DNA from: Adenophora triphylla var. japonica
Lineage: Eukaryota > Streptophyta > Magnoliopsida > Asterales > Campanulaceae
Direction of reading: 5' to 3'
Assembly (NCBI GenBank): GCA_022495995.1
Contig: JAFEMH010001356.1
Coordinates: 186,001 to 250,000 of the forward strand
Length of the DNA stretch: 64,000 nucleotides
The notes under the pieces are model-generated. The model made no database searches. It was not told the origin of the DNA and was given only the letters and a program-made list of their open reading frames with translations. Below are positions 1 to 10,892 of this stretch, piece by piece (the first letter of the stretch is position 1; every line of letters starts with the position of its first letter). The translations under genes were made by a program, and so were the position numbers.

Positions 1-77
1 CACCCCTACGATTTCGATTAGCACGAACGTTGTGACCTTGTTGAGCAGCCACAAACGCATCAATTTGTGTTTGTTGG
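1..77. other. Left flank, unidentified
   Basis: This short stretch lies before the first LTR. The minus strand has one open frame across it, rich in Gln and Asn, as seen in linkers of many retrotransposon Gag proteins, but 25 codons are too few to identify. It is probably part of the older element or DNA into which C1 inserted. Confidence 0.2.
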
Positions 78-925
78 TGTAATGCCCTAGGCTTTAGTTA
101 TGTTAATTTAAAACCATTATGTATCATCTTTATCCTTGATTATAGAGAAAGTTTATTATTTGATTATTATATATTTTGCATATTTATTGTAATAATCTCC
201 GTTCCTAATTATTAAGTGAATAATTAGTATAAATGTTAATGGATAATCATATGATGATTATATGCATAGAGATGCACATTAAATTTATGGGTACTTGTTA
301 GTGAACAAGTGACTGGACTTGACCCGTATGAGATTTATGTCATGGTCAAATGTCATAATTAAATCTCATATGGTCACTTCATTTAGTCCCTAGACCTGAG
401 ATTATCATGACCTTACATATGATGAAAGTCATGTTTGATTTTAGTCAAACGATATCTTAACACGATATTTATAAAGGCTATTTTTGACATGATCGGATTC
501 ATGATGGGAAGGATGTTAAGTCAAGATGGAATTTGTCCCTCGAAAAAGAGATGTTTTGCTTTGGCCCCTCGATGAGTGATAATGATGAAAGTGTATGGCC
601 ATACCCCAATGTGATTGGATTATCATTATACTCAAGATTGAGAAAGCATTGAACAAATACAAGTTGACGTGGACCATGACTTGTGTTCAATATAACATCG
701 TGAGACAAAGGAAGAAATGAAAGTGTACCATTGGAAACGTGAACTCTTACGTTATATTAATTGGGTAGACATAATGGCTTGCTAGAGTCCGCTTATGTTT
801 TATGAGGGTCGATTTGATCGGACTCATTGCCAACATAATATAATCCTATTGGGTCACACACAATTGGAATGAATTAGTTAAACCAAAGGAAGAAATGATT
901 GAGAGTTCCTGATCTGGCTTAAGTT

Positions 926-981
926 GTCACGCGACAAAGTTGGACTCTGTCACGCGACAAAGTTGGCTTCTGTCACGCGAC
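926..981 (+). repeat. Three GTCACGCGAC dyads at 23-bp steps in C1 LTR
   Basis: The near-palindrome GTCACGCGAC starts at 926, 949 and 972, followed by AAAGTTGG in the first two. It lies about 75 bp upstream of the TATA box, where LTR enhancers usually sit. The same unit returns just after the primer binding site. Confidence 0.7.
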
Positions 982-1054
982 AACTTTAGCCACAGAGGCG
1001 GTTTACAGACTGTTTCCTAATAAGATTAGGAAACAAATACTAATACTAAGGTAG

Positions 1055-1062
1055 TATAAATA
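1055..1062 (+). promoter_or_regulatory. TATA box of C1 LTR
   Basis: TATAAATA lies in the middle of the LTR, downstream of the dyad cluster, where the U3/R boundary is expected. It is a sequence match only. Confidence 0.6.
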
Positions 1063-1460
1063 TGAGGTCTGTAAACCCTAATTAGCTAGCCGATTTTTCT
1101 TAAGGAAAAATCACAACAAAGATTTCTCAATATTTCTTCCATAGGGTTTAAGAATCTAGCAATCCTCAAGAACCGTTCTTGGTTCATTCTAAAGTGTGGA
1201 TACTACTAGAGGGTCTTCGCTCGTACGACGATCAAGGCCTAGAGTTCGAATCTGAAGATTCAAGTCTTGAAGATCGAAGTTTGTGATTCAAAATCACATT
1301 GATAAATTGTTCGATAGCTCAAGAACGGAAAGCAATTAAGGTTGGTTAATTCTATCTCATAGGAATTCAATTTAATTGTATAGAACGGATCTTAGGGCTC
1401 TTGGGTTTTGTGTTATTTAGATGCTAATTCCGCTGCGCATGGACCCATAAAACCCAACAG

Positions 1461-1472
1461 TGGTATCAGAGC
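1461..1472 (+). other. C1 primer binding site (initiator tRNA-Met type)
   Basis: TGGTATCAGAGC is the classic complement of the 3' end of plant initiator tRNA-Met and lies one base after the LTR end. It fixes the LTR boundary and the + orientation of C1. Confidence 0.9.
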
Positions 1473-1703
1473 CCCGTTCGTATGGTTAAGTCTGAATTAA
1501 CATGCTAGAATGTTTATATAAATTGTTTATATGTTCGTTGCATGTTTTGTATGCGGTAGAATTTTATTGTTTTTGAAACAATATGCCAAAATCGTTTTCT
1601 GATTATGTTGAATTAAATCTGTTAAAAGCTGTTTATTTGATTTAATTGCTTTATGATTGGAATTGATAAGAGCTGGAAAAATCTGCAAATCTGGTAACTC
1701 AGT

Positions 1704-1782
1704 GTCACGCGACAAAGTTTGCTTGTGTCACGCGTCAAAGTTGGCTTGTGTCACGCGACAGAGTTGGACTCTGTCACGCGAA
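1704..1782 (+). repeat. Four more GTCACGCG units at 23-bp steps after the C1 PBS
   Basis: Units start at 1704, 1727, 1750 and 1773, with the same 23-bp step as in the LTR; the second and fourth have a base change near the end. The same regulatory-looking repeat thus exists both in U3 and in the untranslated leader. The rest of the leader (1473-2880) shows no gene I can support. Confidence 0.7.
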
Positions 1783-2879
1783 AAAACTTGCCTGATCTGG
1801 GCAGAATCAGTTTGTTAATTTTTCCTTGCTAATCTATGATTATTTTGATAATCTGATATGTTTCTGTCTTAATCTAGATGCTATAAATTTCTGAAAATTA
1901 AATTTATAGGGCTATGCTAGATTAATTCATTATTTATGCATGCTTAATTAATTTAAATGTGATTTTAATTAAATGTTGCGATGCATGAATTATATGTTCT
2001 TATGTGTTAAGAGCTTTGTTAGATGTTTAGTTGAAACATTGAATTGTAATTTCCTGAATGTTTAGTTGAAACATCAAAATTTTGGTTTTCTGATTGTTTA
2101 TGAGAAATAAGTCAGTTTACGCAAAATTTAAAGGAATCTGATTGTTTGTGAGAAACAAGTCAGTATGCAAAGTATTGATTATGTTGTAAATCAGAGCTGG
2201 TATTCTAATTGTGCATGTCAAGGAGAGTTCTGTCGAAGGAGAGATTTGGTACTTAAGTAGTCCTTGTGGCTCACCTATCTTCCTGAGAACTTACCTTGTG
2301 CGCGATTATGATTATCTTTGCTGATATGCTTATAATCTGCTTTAAATAACCTTCATTTAACTTTTAAGTTTTTTATGCCAATCCATGATTAAAACACTTG
2401 AGACCACTCGGATAGTTTTGGGTGGGCTTGCCATAGCAAGGTACTTTGATTCTATTTCGTTTGCGAGGAAGATGAGGAAATGGTGGTTCCTATGCGTTTA
2501 AAGTGGATGAACTTGATTGGGTTATCAAAATGGTTTTGGACCCAAGGCATAAGATGAGATTAAAATATGCTTAGACATATGATGTCTTAAATAAATCTCA
2601 TAAAAGATCTAAGAGTCATATACGATATGATTGATGTTTTCTACCTAATTAATTTTAATCTTGAGCGGTGCGCCATAGCGTACTTGAGATTAAATTAAAG
2701 TTGGATCTTAGCCCATTAAATGTATATTATGCTTATTTGCATTGGAAGGTGTATAATTTAGTGGGAGTATTTGTGAAATACATGATTTTCTCTTAGATGA
2801 TAAATTTGTTGATATTGATATGTGTTCATATAATTTGCATATTTTGTTGTAGAAGTAGCATTACACAATAAATTGCGAT

Positions 2880-3330
2880 TCGTCCTTATGAAGGACAAAG
2901 TTCGAAAGGAATGGTACAGATAATTTTGATTGGATCAGAAACCTAAAGAATGGTTCTTAGGCAAAAGTGTACGTTCTTGATGAATCTATTCCTGCTGAAC
3001 CTACTGCAAATGTTGCAAAGGGAAGATAAGGAGCAATGTTAGAAACTTGTGATGATTCTAATGATATTGCTTGCCTTATAATTGCCACCATGTTTAAAGG
3101 CTCTTATGAAGAACCTTGAACATATGGAAGTTACTTTTGTTCTAGCACAACGCACAAAATAAATGTTCCAAGTGCAAGCTAGGCAAAGGTGTATGTTGTG
3201 GTGAAGGTTCCTAATGCATGAGATGAAAAAGGGAGCAATCCGCAAGTGTGTTAATAGTTAACACAAGAAAGGGGTTCATAAAGGAAGGTAAAAATGGTAA
3301 AGCAAAGGTTGCTAAACCTAGGGCAAAAGT
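2880..3330 (+). pseudogene. C1 gag remnant
   Basis: Translation in drifting frames gives phrases typical of copia Gag N-termini: a DNFDWIRNL-like segment near 2920, a VYVLDESIP-like segment near 2970, and a CDDSNDIACLIIATM-like segment near 3045-3090, followed by a basic Lys-rich stretch that runs straight into the second LTR. Stops interrupt it repeatedly. Zinc knuckle, protease, integrase and RT are absent. This supports copia identity and heavy internal deletion. Confidence 0.6.
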
Positions 3331-3336
3331 TGTTAG

Positions 3337-4231
3337 TGTTATGCCCTAGGCCTATAATTAATAGACTTATGTGTTGACATTATTTATTATTATATGAGAT
3401 GTTTATTATTTGATTATTATATGTTTTGTATATTTGTTTATAATAATCTCCGTCCCTAATTATTATGTGAATAATTAGTATAAATGTTAATTGATAATCA
3501 TATGATGATTATATACATAGAGATGCACATTAAATTTATGGGTACTTGTTAGAGAACAAGTGACTGGACTTGACCCGCATGAGATTTATGTCATGGTCAA
3601 ATGTCATAATTAAATCTCATAAGGTTACTTCATTTAGTCCCTAGACCTGAGATCATCATGACCTTACATATGATGAAAGTCATATTTGATTTTAGTCAAA
3701 CGATATCTTAACACGATATTTATAAAGACTAATTTTGGCATGATCGGATTCATGATGGGAAGGATGATAAGTCAAGATGGAATTTGTCCCTCGAAAGAGA
3801 GATGTTTTGCTTGGGCCCCTCGATGAGTGATAATGATGAAAGAGTATGGCCATACCCCAATGTGATTGGAATTATCATTATACTCAGAATCGAGAAAGCA
3901 TTGAACAAAGATAAGTTGATGAGGACCATAACTTGTGTTCAATATAACATCGTGAGACAAAGGGAGAAATGAAAGTGCACCATTGGAAACGTGAACTCTT
4001 ACGTTGTATTATTTGGGTAGACATAATGGCTTGCTAGAGTCCGCTTATGTCTTATGAGAGTCGATATGATCGAGCTCATTGCCAACATAATATAATCCTA
4101 TTGAGTCATACACAAATAGAATGAATTGATTAAACCATTGGAAGAATGATTGAGAAATTCCTCATCAGCCTTGTATGGTCGTGCGAAACAACAAGGCCAT
4201 GTGCCTTGTGTGGTCGTGCGACACAACAGGC
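3337..4231 (+). repeat. C1 3' LTR, truncated by C2
   Basis: This copy begins TGTTATGCCCTAGGC and follows the 5' LTR closely to about 4160. It then diverges: where the 5' LTR has GTCACGCGAC units at 23 bp, this copy has GTCGTGCGA units at 4178 and 4213, 35 bp apart. It ends where the LTR of C2 starts, so its promoter half is outside the window or lost. Confidence 0.75.
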
Positions 4232-4462
4232 TGTTAGTCAAATATATGTTTAAGTTTTAGAATTGCTTAATCCCAATCACAACAAGCATTATTGTGGACC
4301 CCTAAAATTAATTAGACCAAAAAGAATTTTTCTATGTATCATAGGTTCCCTTAGTGCTAGTGCCAGTGTTTTAAATATGTAATTTTCTCAAGGCTTGAAG
4401 ACTTGAAGAGCTGAAGTTATTCTCCATCAGTTTTTGAGCTACGGGTTTATGAAGATTTCCTT

Positions 4463-4585
4463 AACCGGTTGGTCTCTCAATCGGTCAGAGGTCCTTGACC
4501 GGTCAAAGCATTCCTTAACCGATCAGTTAAAGTCCTTACCTTTCTAATTGGATCCTTTACCGGTCCTGGTCCTTAACTTGTCCAA
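4463..4585 (+). repeat. Cluster of ACCGGT-type palindromes in C2 LTR
   Basis: AACCGGTT at 4463, GACCGGTC at 4497 and several half or degenerate copies (TCGGTC, AACCGATC, ACCGGTCC) occur within about 120 bp. Similar ACCGGT repeats occur in the gag coding region near 8130-8220. Spacing is irregular. Confidence 0.55.
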
Positions 4586-4905
4586 CCAGTCAAGCTTCTC
4601 CATCAAGCTTCCTTTCAGCCAACCTAACCGAAGCATTTATTGCTCCCAACTACCCAGCCACTACTTTAGCTAAAGTTGGTAAAGCAAAGATCTTGAATAG
4701 GACGAAGTGACATTCCTGCGGCTGTCAGAAGCTCAAAATGGATTGACAAAGTAACCAGTACTCACATCCCTTCAACCACTCAAGGAAAATCTTCTCTCTC
4801 CTATCTCAGGCATTAAATGCAAAGATACTCCCATTCAAAGGCATGCCTGTTCAAGTCATCATTGCAACCTCTTCAAAGACAACGGCTCCTTCATTTGAAG
4901 TTTAC

Positions 4906-4914
4906 TATAAATAG
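4906..4914 (+). promoter_or_regulatory. TATA box of C2 LTR
   Basis: TATAAATAG lies within the LTR at a position suited to drive the element. It is a sequence match only. Confidence 0.55.
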
Positions 4915-5683
4915 CTTCCCTGGAGCATTGAAGAAGGTTGGTGCATTTAAAGATCCTTGAGAGTGAGCTGCTTTGAACTACCAACCTGCAAATTCCCTAG
5001 TTCAAGGCATTCAATACAAGTCCCCTCTTTCACTAGACATCTCTGTAGGACTTATACACTGAGCACCTCAATCAATGCTGTTGTGTTCCTCCATTAGACT
5101 ACTCATAGAACACATTGATTGATTCACACACAACACCCTAGAGAAATCAGCTCAACTTGTGAGCACATCTCTAGAAAACACCAGGTCTTTATTGTAGCAC
5201 GATCCGTTAGTGGTCACCTTTAGTTTAGCAGCCTTCAATCATTGGCTTGCAACTTGTAATAGGTAGGATCCATTAATAGCAGTGCACTTTCACAAATCCA
5301 AGTTCTGACCAAACTTGGTAGAGGACGTAACAGTTATTTAACATTGTGAACCTCTTCAAACAACTTGTCATTCTTCTGTGTGTTTGTTTATGTTTGTATA
5401 GCTGTAACTGGTTGATAATCTCTTGACCAGTCACAACCTGTTGACTCCTACTACTGCTTACTTGTTTGTCTTACTTGGAAAAGATATTTGTCCTTGATTG
5501 CATGAGATTTTAACTTAACGTTTGATGTCCTTCTAACCGATATTTCGCTGCCTAAACCTTTCCTCACCGGTTAGAAAGTTCAACTTAATATTTTCAAAGA
5601 TTAAACATGTTGTTAGCAAAAAGTTTTTAACAGGCTATTCACCCCCCCTCTAACCTGATTCCTACCATTTGGGACCTAACAAT

Positions 5684-5695
5684 TGGTATCAAAGC
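5684..5695 (+). other. C2 primer binding site (initiator tRNA-Met type)
   Basis: TGGTATCAAAGC follows the LTR end and matches the usual plant copia primer site with one difference from TGGTATCAGAGC. Confidence 0.85.
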
Positions 5696-5752
5696 TTAAA
5701 ATTTTCGAAAATCATTTTTTCAAGCTTAACCGCTTGAATTGCCAATTCCAAA

Positions 5753-8271
5753 ATGGAAGGAAAACTCATGCAAACTTGGAACATAGCGACTATTCCCATG
5801 TTAAACGAAAACGAATTTCCAGTATGGAAAAACAGAATCATGCGGTACTTGGACTCAATAGATGATAGGTTAACCACTGTAGTCAGAGATGGTCCCATGA
5901 CACCCATAAAAATCAATCTAGCAACTAGAGCACCCAAAACTCCTCTCATGGATCATGTCGATAGAACGTCTGAACAAGATTTTGAGGTTTATGAAACTTA
6001 TGTTCCAAAACCACGTGAAGAATGGACCGAGGATGACAAAATCTGTGACTCCTTGGACAGAAAAGCTTTACACATATTAACCTCAGGACTTGATGATAGA
6101 CTGTACAAACAAGTACAATGCTATGAGACCGCTCAACAAGTGTGGCAAAGCCTACTCAGATACTTTGAAGGAGATCAAGTGGCCAAGGACAACAGACTCT
6201 ACAAAAGTGTTGCTGAGTTCGAGTCCTTCAAGAAGAACCCAAATGAGACGTTAAAGGAAACGTATAATCGTTTCTGTGAGGTGAGTAATTCTTGTGCATC
6301 TTTAGGTAGAGTTTACACCATGAAAGACCTAAACATGAGATTTCTCAATTCTCTCGGAGATTTGTGGCATGTCAAGGTCTCTATTTTGAAAGAATGCTGA
6401 GATTTGAACATTACTCATATCCAGAACATTGTTTCAACTTTGTTTTTATATGAGGAAGAGCTCAACCGGCTGAGTGGAGTTCAAAAACAATTTAAAAATC
6501 TATCTCTGCTAGCTCAGACCGAGATCTTCCCTGGCTCTTCTTTGCTAAATAGCCAACCTACCAATGACTCTCCCTCAATCTCTCAGCCTCAACCAACTCA
6601 AACCAATACCTCTTCTACTATGCCTCTTGAGGAAGAAGATGAGTTTGCTGCCTTCGCTAGAAACTACAGAAAGTTCAAGGATTTTAAAAGATCCCAACAT
6701 TCCCTCAGCAAACCCTTCCAACCCAAATCCTCATCATTTCAAAGATCTGGGAACTTTCAAAGAAAAGGCCAAACCTCAACCTCAACCGATGGTAAAAATG
6801 CCCAAGGTGAGCTTGTGTGTTACAACTGTAGAAAACCCGGTCATTTTGCTTCCAAATGTCCTCAACCGAAGTATGAATTTCTGAGGAAGAAACCATTCAA
6901 GAAAAACCCTAGATCTAAGAGCTTAGTTGCTGAGGATGGAACTGAAAAGGCCATGCCAGTTTGGTTCGAGACTGATTCTGAAAATGAGGATGCTGACATA
7001 GATGAAGATGCCGATGTCAGTTTTGTTGCTATTGATGAAACGGATGACAAACCCATCTCCTTGCAGTCACCTATCTATAGACACCCCAACTCCAATGAAC
7101 AATCATCTTACAATGACCAGACCCAACCTATGAGATCTCCCTTGACATACTTTGACGATCCTATTCCCAAGGCAGATAATCCCTAAAACTTTAAAATCCA
7201 AAACATAGGTGGATCTCTCTACGATCAGTGTAAAACCATGCCCACTCTCAGACCGCTGATGCAACCGATTCAACAGACCTACCAAGCTCAAGCCTTACCG
7301 ATTTCCTCTCATCAACCGACACTTGAGCCCCGACCGATTCATTTTCTAAAGACCCTAACCGAGCCAAGCCTTCAACCGATATTATCCCTACCTAATTTTG
7401 ATCCTAATTTTGAACCATCATCCTCAACCTCTCAGCCTATCATTGACCCAATGCCAAATATGTCTAAGTCTGAAATGGCAGAGGTGATGAATGAGCTATT
7501 CTCAGATTTTGAAAAATTAAATGAAGCTCACAAAATTATGGCTGCTAATTTTAAAAAGATCACAACTGAAAATGACTCTTTGAAAGCTGAAATAAAAATT
7601 TTGAAAGAAAGCAAGTTAGAGTCTGATCAGTTAAAGAAAGATAATCAAGGACTCACTGAGAGACTAAATATCTGTGTTAGTCAAGTTGCTGATCTTGTGT
7701 CAAGAAATAACTCTCTTTAAAAAACTATTGACACCTTTTCAAAATCCTGAGCTGCTGTGGAAACTATCATACAAGATCAGATGTCTCCTAACCGAGATGT
7801 ATCATCTGGTATAAGCTTTACCTCCAGCAGCAAAGACAATGACAATGACAGCAAAGACAAAACAGTTACAAAGTCTGTTAATGAGAATTTGATGGGTAAA
7901 TTTGATGATGCTCAATCCAACCTGCTTAAGAGAGGGTTAACTAGACCTTTCAGTGCTGTTCCGCATAACGATCCCAAGATTCAGGAACAGATGAAGGCCA
8001 AGGTTGACAAGAACAAATCCCAATGGACCGAGGTAGCTGATCCTGAGCTAGGACAATATGTTCCACTCAGTGATGGTGACAGCAAAGGTGGGATTAAAAT
8101 TGCTGGTCATGTTGCAGGTCAAGAAACCTCAACCGGTAAGGAGCCGTCACCGGTAAGGGTCCGACCGGTCAGACAATCGTCACCGCTCACCCAACCGGTA
8201 AAGGCCCCTCAACCGGCAAAGGCCTTCCTAAACCTATGCTACCTACTAACAAAAGTAAACCCATCACCTTC
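5753..8271 (+). pseudogene. gag: C2 gag, broken, interrupted by G1
   Basis: Gag is the structural protein that packages the element's RNA. The start ATG at 5753 is followed by a copia Gag domain and a CCHC zinc knuckle (CYNCRKPGHFASKC, near 6818-6860), then acidic and low-complexity segments and a coiled-coil-like Lys/Glu-rich part near 7460-7720. The frame is constant but has stops at 6398, 7184, 7718 and 7748. A frameshift lies between about 7760 and 8236, because the frame matching the continuation at 24706 is not the starting frame. G1 cuts the gene at 8271. It cannot make full-length protein. Confidence 0.8.
8267..8271. repeat. Target site duplication of G1 (left copy)
   Basis: The bases ccttc here and at 24706-24710 flank G1 exactly. 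A 5-bp direct duplication is the hallmark of LTR retrotransposon integration. It proves G1 inserted into C2 and fixes both ends of G1. Confidence 0.95.
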
Positions 8272-9623
8272 TGTAAGTACCCCAATCTGGATCACCCTCT
8301 TTCGAGCTCCCGGGAAACATCGCAGACTCACTCAAACGCAGTCTCGAACACCCGGAACCCTCAAAAAACCCTCAAAACCCTTCAAAAACCCTCAAAGGTC
8401 CAAAAAACCACCAACCAAACCAAGGGGGGGGGGCCTTTCTGGGACAAACAAACACAGAAGGACTTTTTAGAAATTATGCAGAAATTGGGAAAAGCATGGA
8501 GGTCCGTACGGACCTCTTTGCATGCTAAGAAGGTCCGTACGGACCTTCCTGCTACAAACTCTCATAGTTACAGAATCCCTCTAAAGTCCACAAGATTCCC
8601 CTAAATCCGGGAAAACCAAAACTTTATACTACCTTGGAAGTCCGTACGGACCTTGTTGCAATTTTTCCATGGCTATAAATAGAGGGCTCCCCCTCCCTCA
8701 TTTCACACACCATCCTCTTCTACTCTCTCCCTAGGCCTTCTGGCTTCCCCTCTAAGTCCTTTCGAGGAACTCCCGGCCCCTTTCGGTTCCTCCCGAGGCC
8801 TTCCGAGCCCCCCTTGTGGTGCTTCGAAGCCTTTCCGAGCGCTCCTGAGACGCTCCCGCGCTGCCCCGAGGCACTCTCGAGGTACTCTGAGGCCCCTCGT
8901 GGTACTTCCAGGCCTTGCCTGGTCTTTCCCGAGGCATCCCGGCTCTTTTCGAGTCAAACCGGCAACTCGGACGCACGCCGGAACTCTGCCCGAACGCAAC
9001 CAACGATCCCGACGCACGCCGAACCTCTGCCCGAATCCAACCGACGATCCCTGCGATCCCAATGCACGCCGAACCTCTGTCCGAGTGCACACCAAACAAT
9101 CCTGAGGCACGCCGAAGCTCTGTCCGCAGACAACCGGCACATCCCGAAGCAATCCCGGTTCGACTCGGAATACTATTCCATCCTCAAACACTATTCCCCC
9201 GCGGAAGACAGACACGAACCAATATTGGTAAGGCTTCCTTCCTACATTATTTTAATACATTTCAATAAGCAGTGTACAATGTAGACATCCGACACATCAT
9301 GCATTTTTAAAAGCACACACACACACAAAAAATTTAAAGAAAGAAGGAGTTTCGAAAGACTCGTTTTTACGAGGCGACTCGGGTGAGCTCTAATATTCTA
9401 ATATTCTCTTTCCGAGGAGCAACCTGACCTCCGAACTCAATATCTCATCACACAAAAACAGTTTATTTTTTTAAACTGATGCCTTTTTTCAATGTTTTGG
9501 ACTTAATCAAAACGGCGTGGCTACTCTACAAGCAAAAAAACACGGGGAGGCAACTCCCAATGCAAGCGAAAACGCCAGATGCCGGGGCGCGATCGCGCTG
9601 CCTCTCGGATCCGGGCAATTTCA
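8272..9623 (+). repeat. G1 5' LTR
   Basis: Begins TGTAAGTACCCCAATC and ends GGGCAATTTCA. It matches 23354-24705 along its whole length with scattered substitutions and small indels. The 3' part contains GGCGTGGCTACTCT (near 9514), a mutated copy of a PBS-like sequence discussed in the findings. Confidence 0.95.
8501..8680 (+). promoter_or_regulatory. Paired GGTCCGTACGGACC dyads and TATA box, G1 5' LTR
   Basis: Perfect 14-bp palindromes lie at 8501-8514 and 8532-8545, 31 bp apart. A third copy (12 bp) lies at 8640-8651, with its core ending 24 bp before TATAAAT at 8674. The arrangement is repeated in the 3' LTR. It looks like the core promoter and a dimeric factor site. Confidence 0.75.
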
Positions 9624-9625
9624 GT

Positions 9626-9643
9626 TGGAGACTCCGCTGGGGA
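9626..9643 (+). other. G1 primer binding site (tRNA-Arg type)
   Basis: TGGAGACTCCGCTGGGGA differs at one base from TGGCGACTCCGCTGGGGA in G2. The unmutated form complements the 3' end of a plant tRNA-Arg (acceptor ending GCGGAGTCG-CCA). The mismatch is near the tRNA 3' end and could weaken priming. Confidence 0.8.
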
Positions 9644-10892
9644 TGATTTTGTTTTAAAAAAAAATTTAAAACAAAACAAAAGATTTTTTTAACTGTTATG
9701 TTTGTGTGCATGTGCTTTACTTTTTTATTTTACAAAAAAAATAAAAATACAAAAAATGTATCAATATACATCTGTGTGCATACATTTAAAATTCTTCAAA
9801 AACTTCTGTTTTACTCAGAAAAAGAATTTTAGAGACCGCACACTACTCGCACTGCTGCCTCGGTACACCGCACGCTACTCGCACTTGCTTCCTCGGATAC
9901 ACTGCACACTACAACCCTTAACCCGGGGTGGTCTTAGTTGCAGTTCGTTTGGCCTTTCTACGCCTCTCGGACGCGCACGGGATCATTCCAAACATCCCAG
10001 CCTAGCCAAGTGTCATCCCTGCACGTTTGAGTCTTGAGTCACACTCTGTCCAGACTCGGTTGGTTTTTACCCAGTCCGTGTCATACAAGCCTGGATACAT
10101 ATCCCATGCCGGCCATTTTCTGAGTCGAAGCTCGGAACTCAAGATCCCTTGCGCAAGCAAAGCGATGAAAGGTCATGCTAAAATCTTGACCTGATCTTGA
10201 TTTTCCGAAGCTACACCCAGACGATGTTCCGTCCCGGATATACATCCATGCCCACATGACACCATGTCATCAAGCCTTTAATACGTCAGCCATGACGATA
10301 TGACCCAGTCAACGCTTAATGTCACAGATCCCTTGCGCAAGCAAGGTAAAGAGAGGTCATACCGAAACTCTTGACTCGATCTTGACTCAAGTGGCGGCTC
10401 GGCTCACTATTCACATGGCTAACACATTAAAATGAACATGACAGGCTTGGTCCTTAGGTTCGATTTTTCTTTTAGGCCGGTGGAAACCGCTTGCCCTATA
10501 GGACCCTCGCCCGGGGCTGTCCACCCCGGGATGTCGAAATACAGGTGCAAAACGAGGGGCTTATAGCCGCACAGATGGTCTACACTGACCCAGGATCTAG
10601 CATAGTTGCGAAAAAGAAGAGCGATCTTTTCCAACCTACCTAGGATTCTGAGAAAACACAGTTTTAAGTAAATTAAAACAACAAAAAAAAAATAATAAAA
10701 GCAGAAACCACATGTCTCGTGAGCTTTCTCCCTTTTATCCCAAAAGGCCTTCCCATGTCTAAACCTTACCCGTCACCCCCTCCAGCGAACCGAGAGTGGT
10801 TGAGAATACCCGGGAGCCGCCTTTTCAGTATCGAGGTCACAAGGTCCGACAGCCCTTCTGTTTCAACGGTCTGAACAGTCCGCTACTCCCCC
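9644..10892 (+). other. G1 untranslated leader with conserved blocks
   Basis: No gene is supported here. Block 1 (about 9830-10060, GAGACCGCACACTACTCGCA onward) and block 2 (10465-10670, with CCTATAGGACCCTCGCCCGG and a TTTTCCAACC tail) are shared with the leaders of G2, M1 and M2. Between them are two CTTGCGCAAG palindromes (10148 and 10332) and the hairpin ATGACA-CCA-TGTCAT (10256-10270). These are candidates for packaging, dimerisation or translation signals. Confidence 0.6.

Larger units (their letters stand above)
78..1459 (+). repeat. C1 5' LTR
   Basis: The repeat begins TGTAATGCCC and ends AACCCAACA, with the terminal TG and CA expected of an LTR, and is followed one base later by a primer binding site. 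Its first ~830 bp match 3337-4170. Short ORFs inside it occur at equivalent places in both LTR copies and are not taken as genes. Confidence 0.85.
78..4231 (+). mobile_element. C1: truncated Ty1/copia-type LTR retrotransposon
   Basis: Two copies of one LTR flank about 1.9 kb of interior. The order is LTR, primer binding site, noncoding leader, gag remnant, second LTR. The interior is far too short for gag-pol and no pol motif was seen, so C1 is a deletion derivative. The second LTR stops at 4231, where the LTR of C2 begins, so C2 appears to have inserted into it. The LTRs differ clearly in their motif-rich part, which suggests an old insertion or two different subfamily LTRs. Lineage within copia is not assigned. 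Confidence 0.75.
4232..5681 (+). repeat. C2 5' LTR
   Basis: It begins TGTTAGTCAAATA and ends GGGACCTAACA, directly before a tRNA-Met-type primer site. Length is 1450 bp. Only one copy is in the window, so the start is set by the TG end and the break in C1. Confidence 0.75.

Noticed and set aside
8703..9284. Arg/Pro-rich ORFs in both strands of the G1 LTR
   Set aside because: They lie in GC-rich LTR sequence, occur at the same place in both LTRs in several frames, and have no recognisable domain.
9626..9643. tRNA gene at the tRNA-Arg match
   Set aside because: Only the 18-nt primer complement is present in each element, with no cloverleaf around it.
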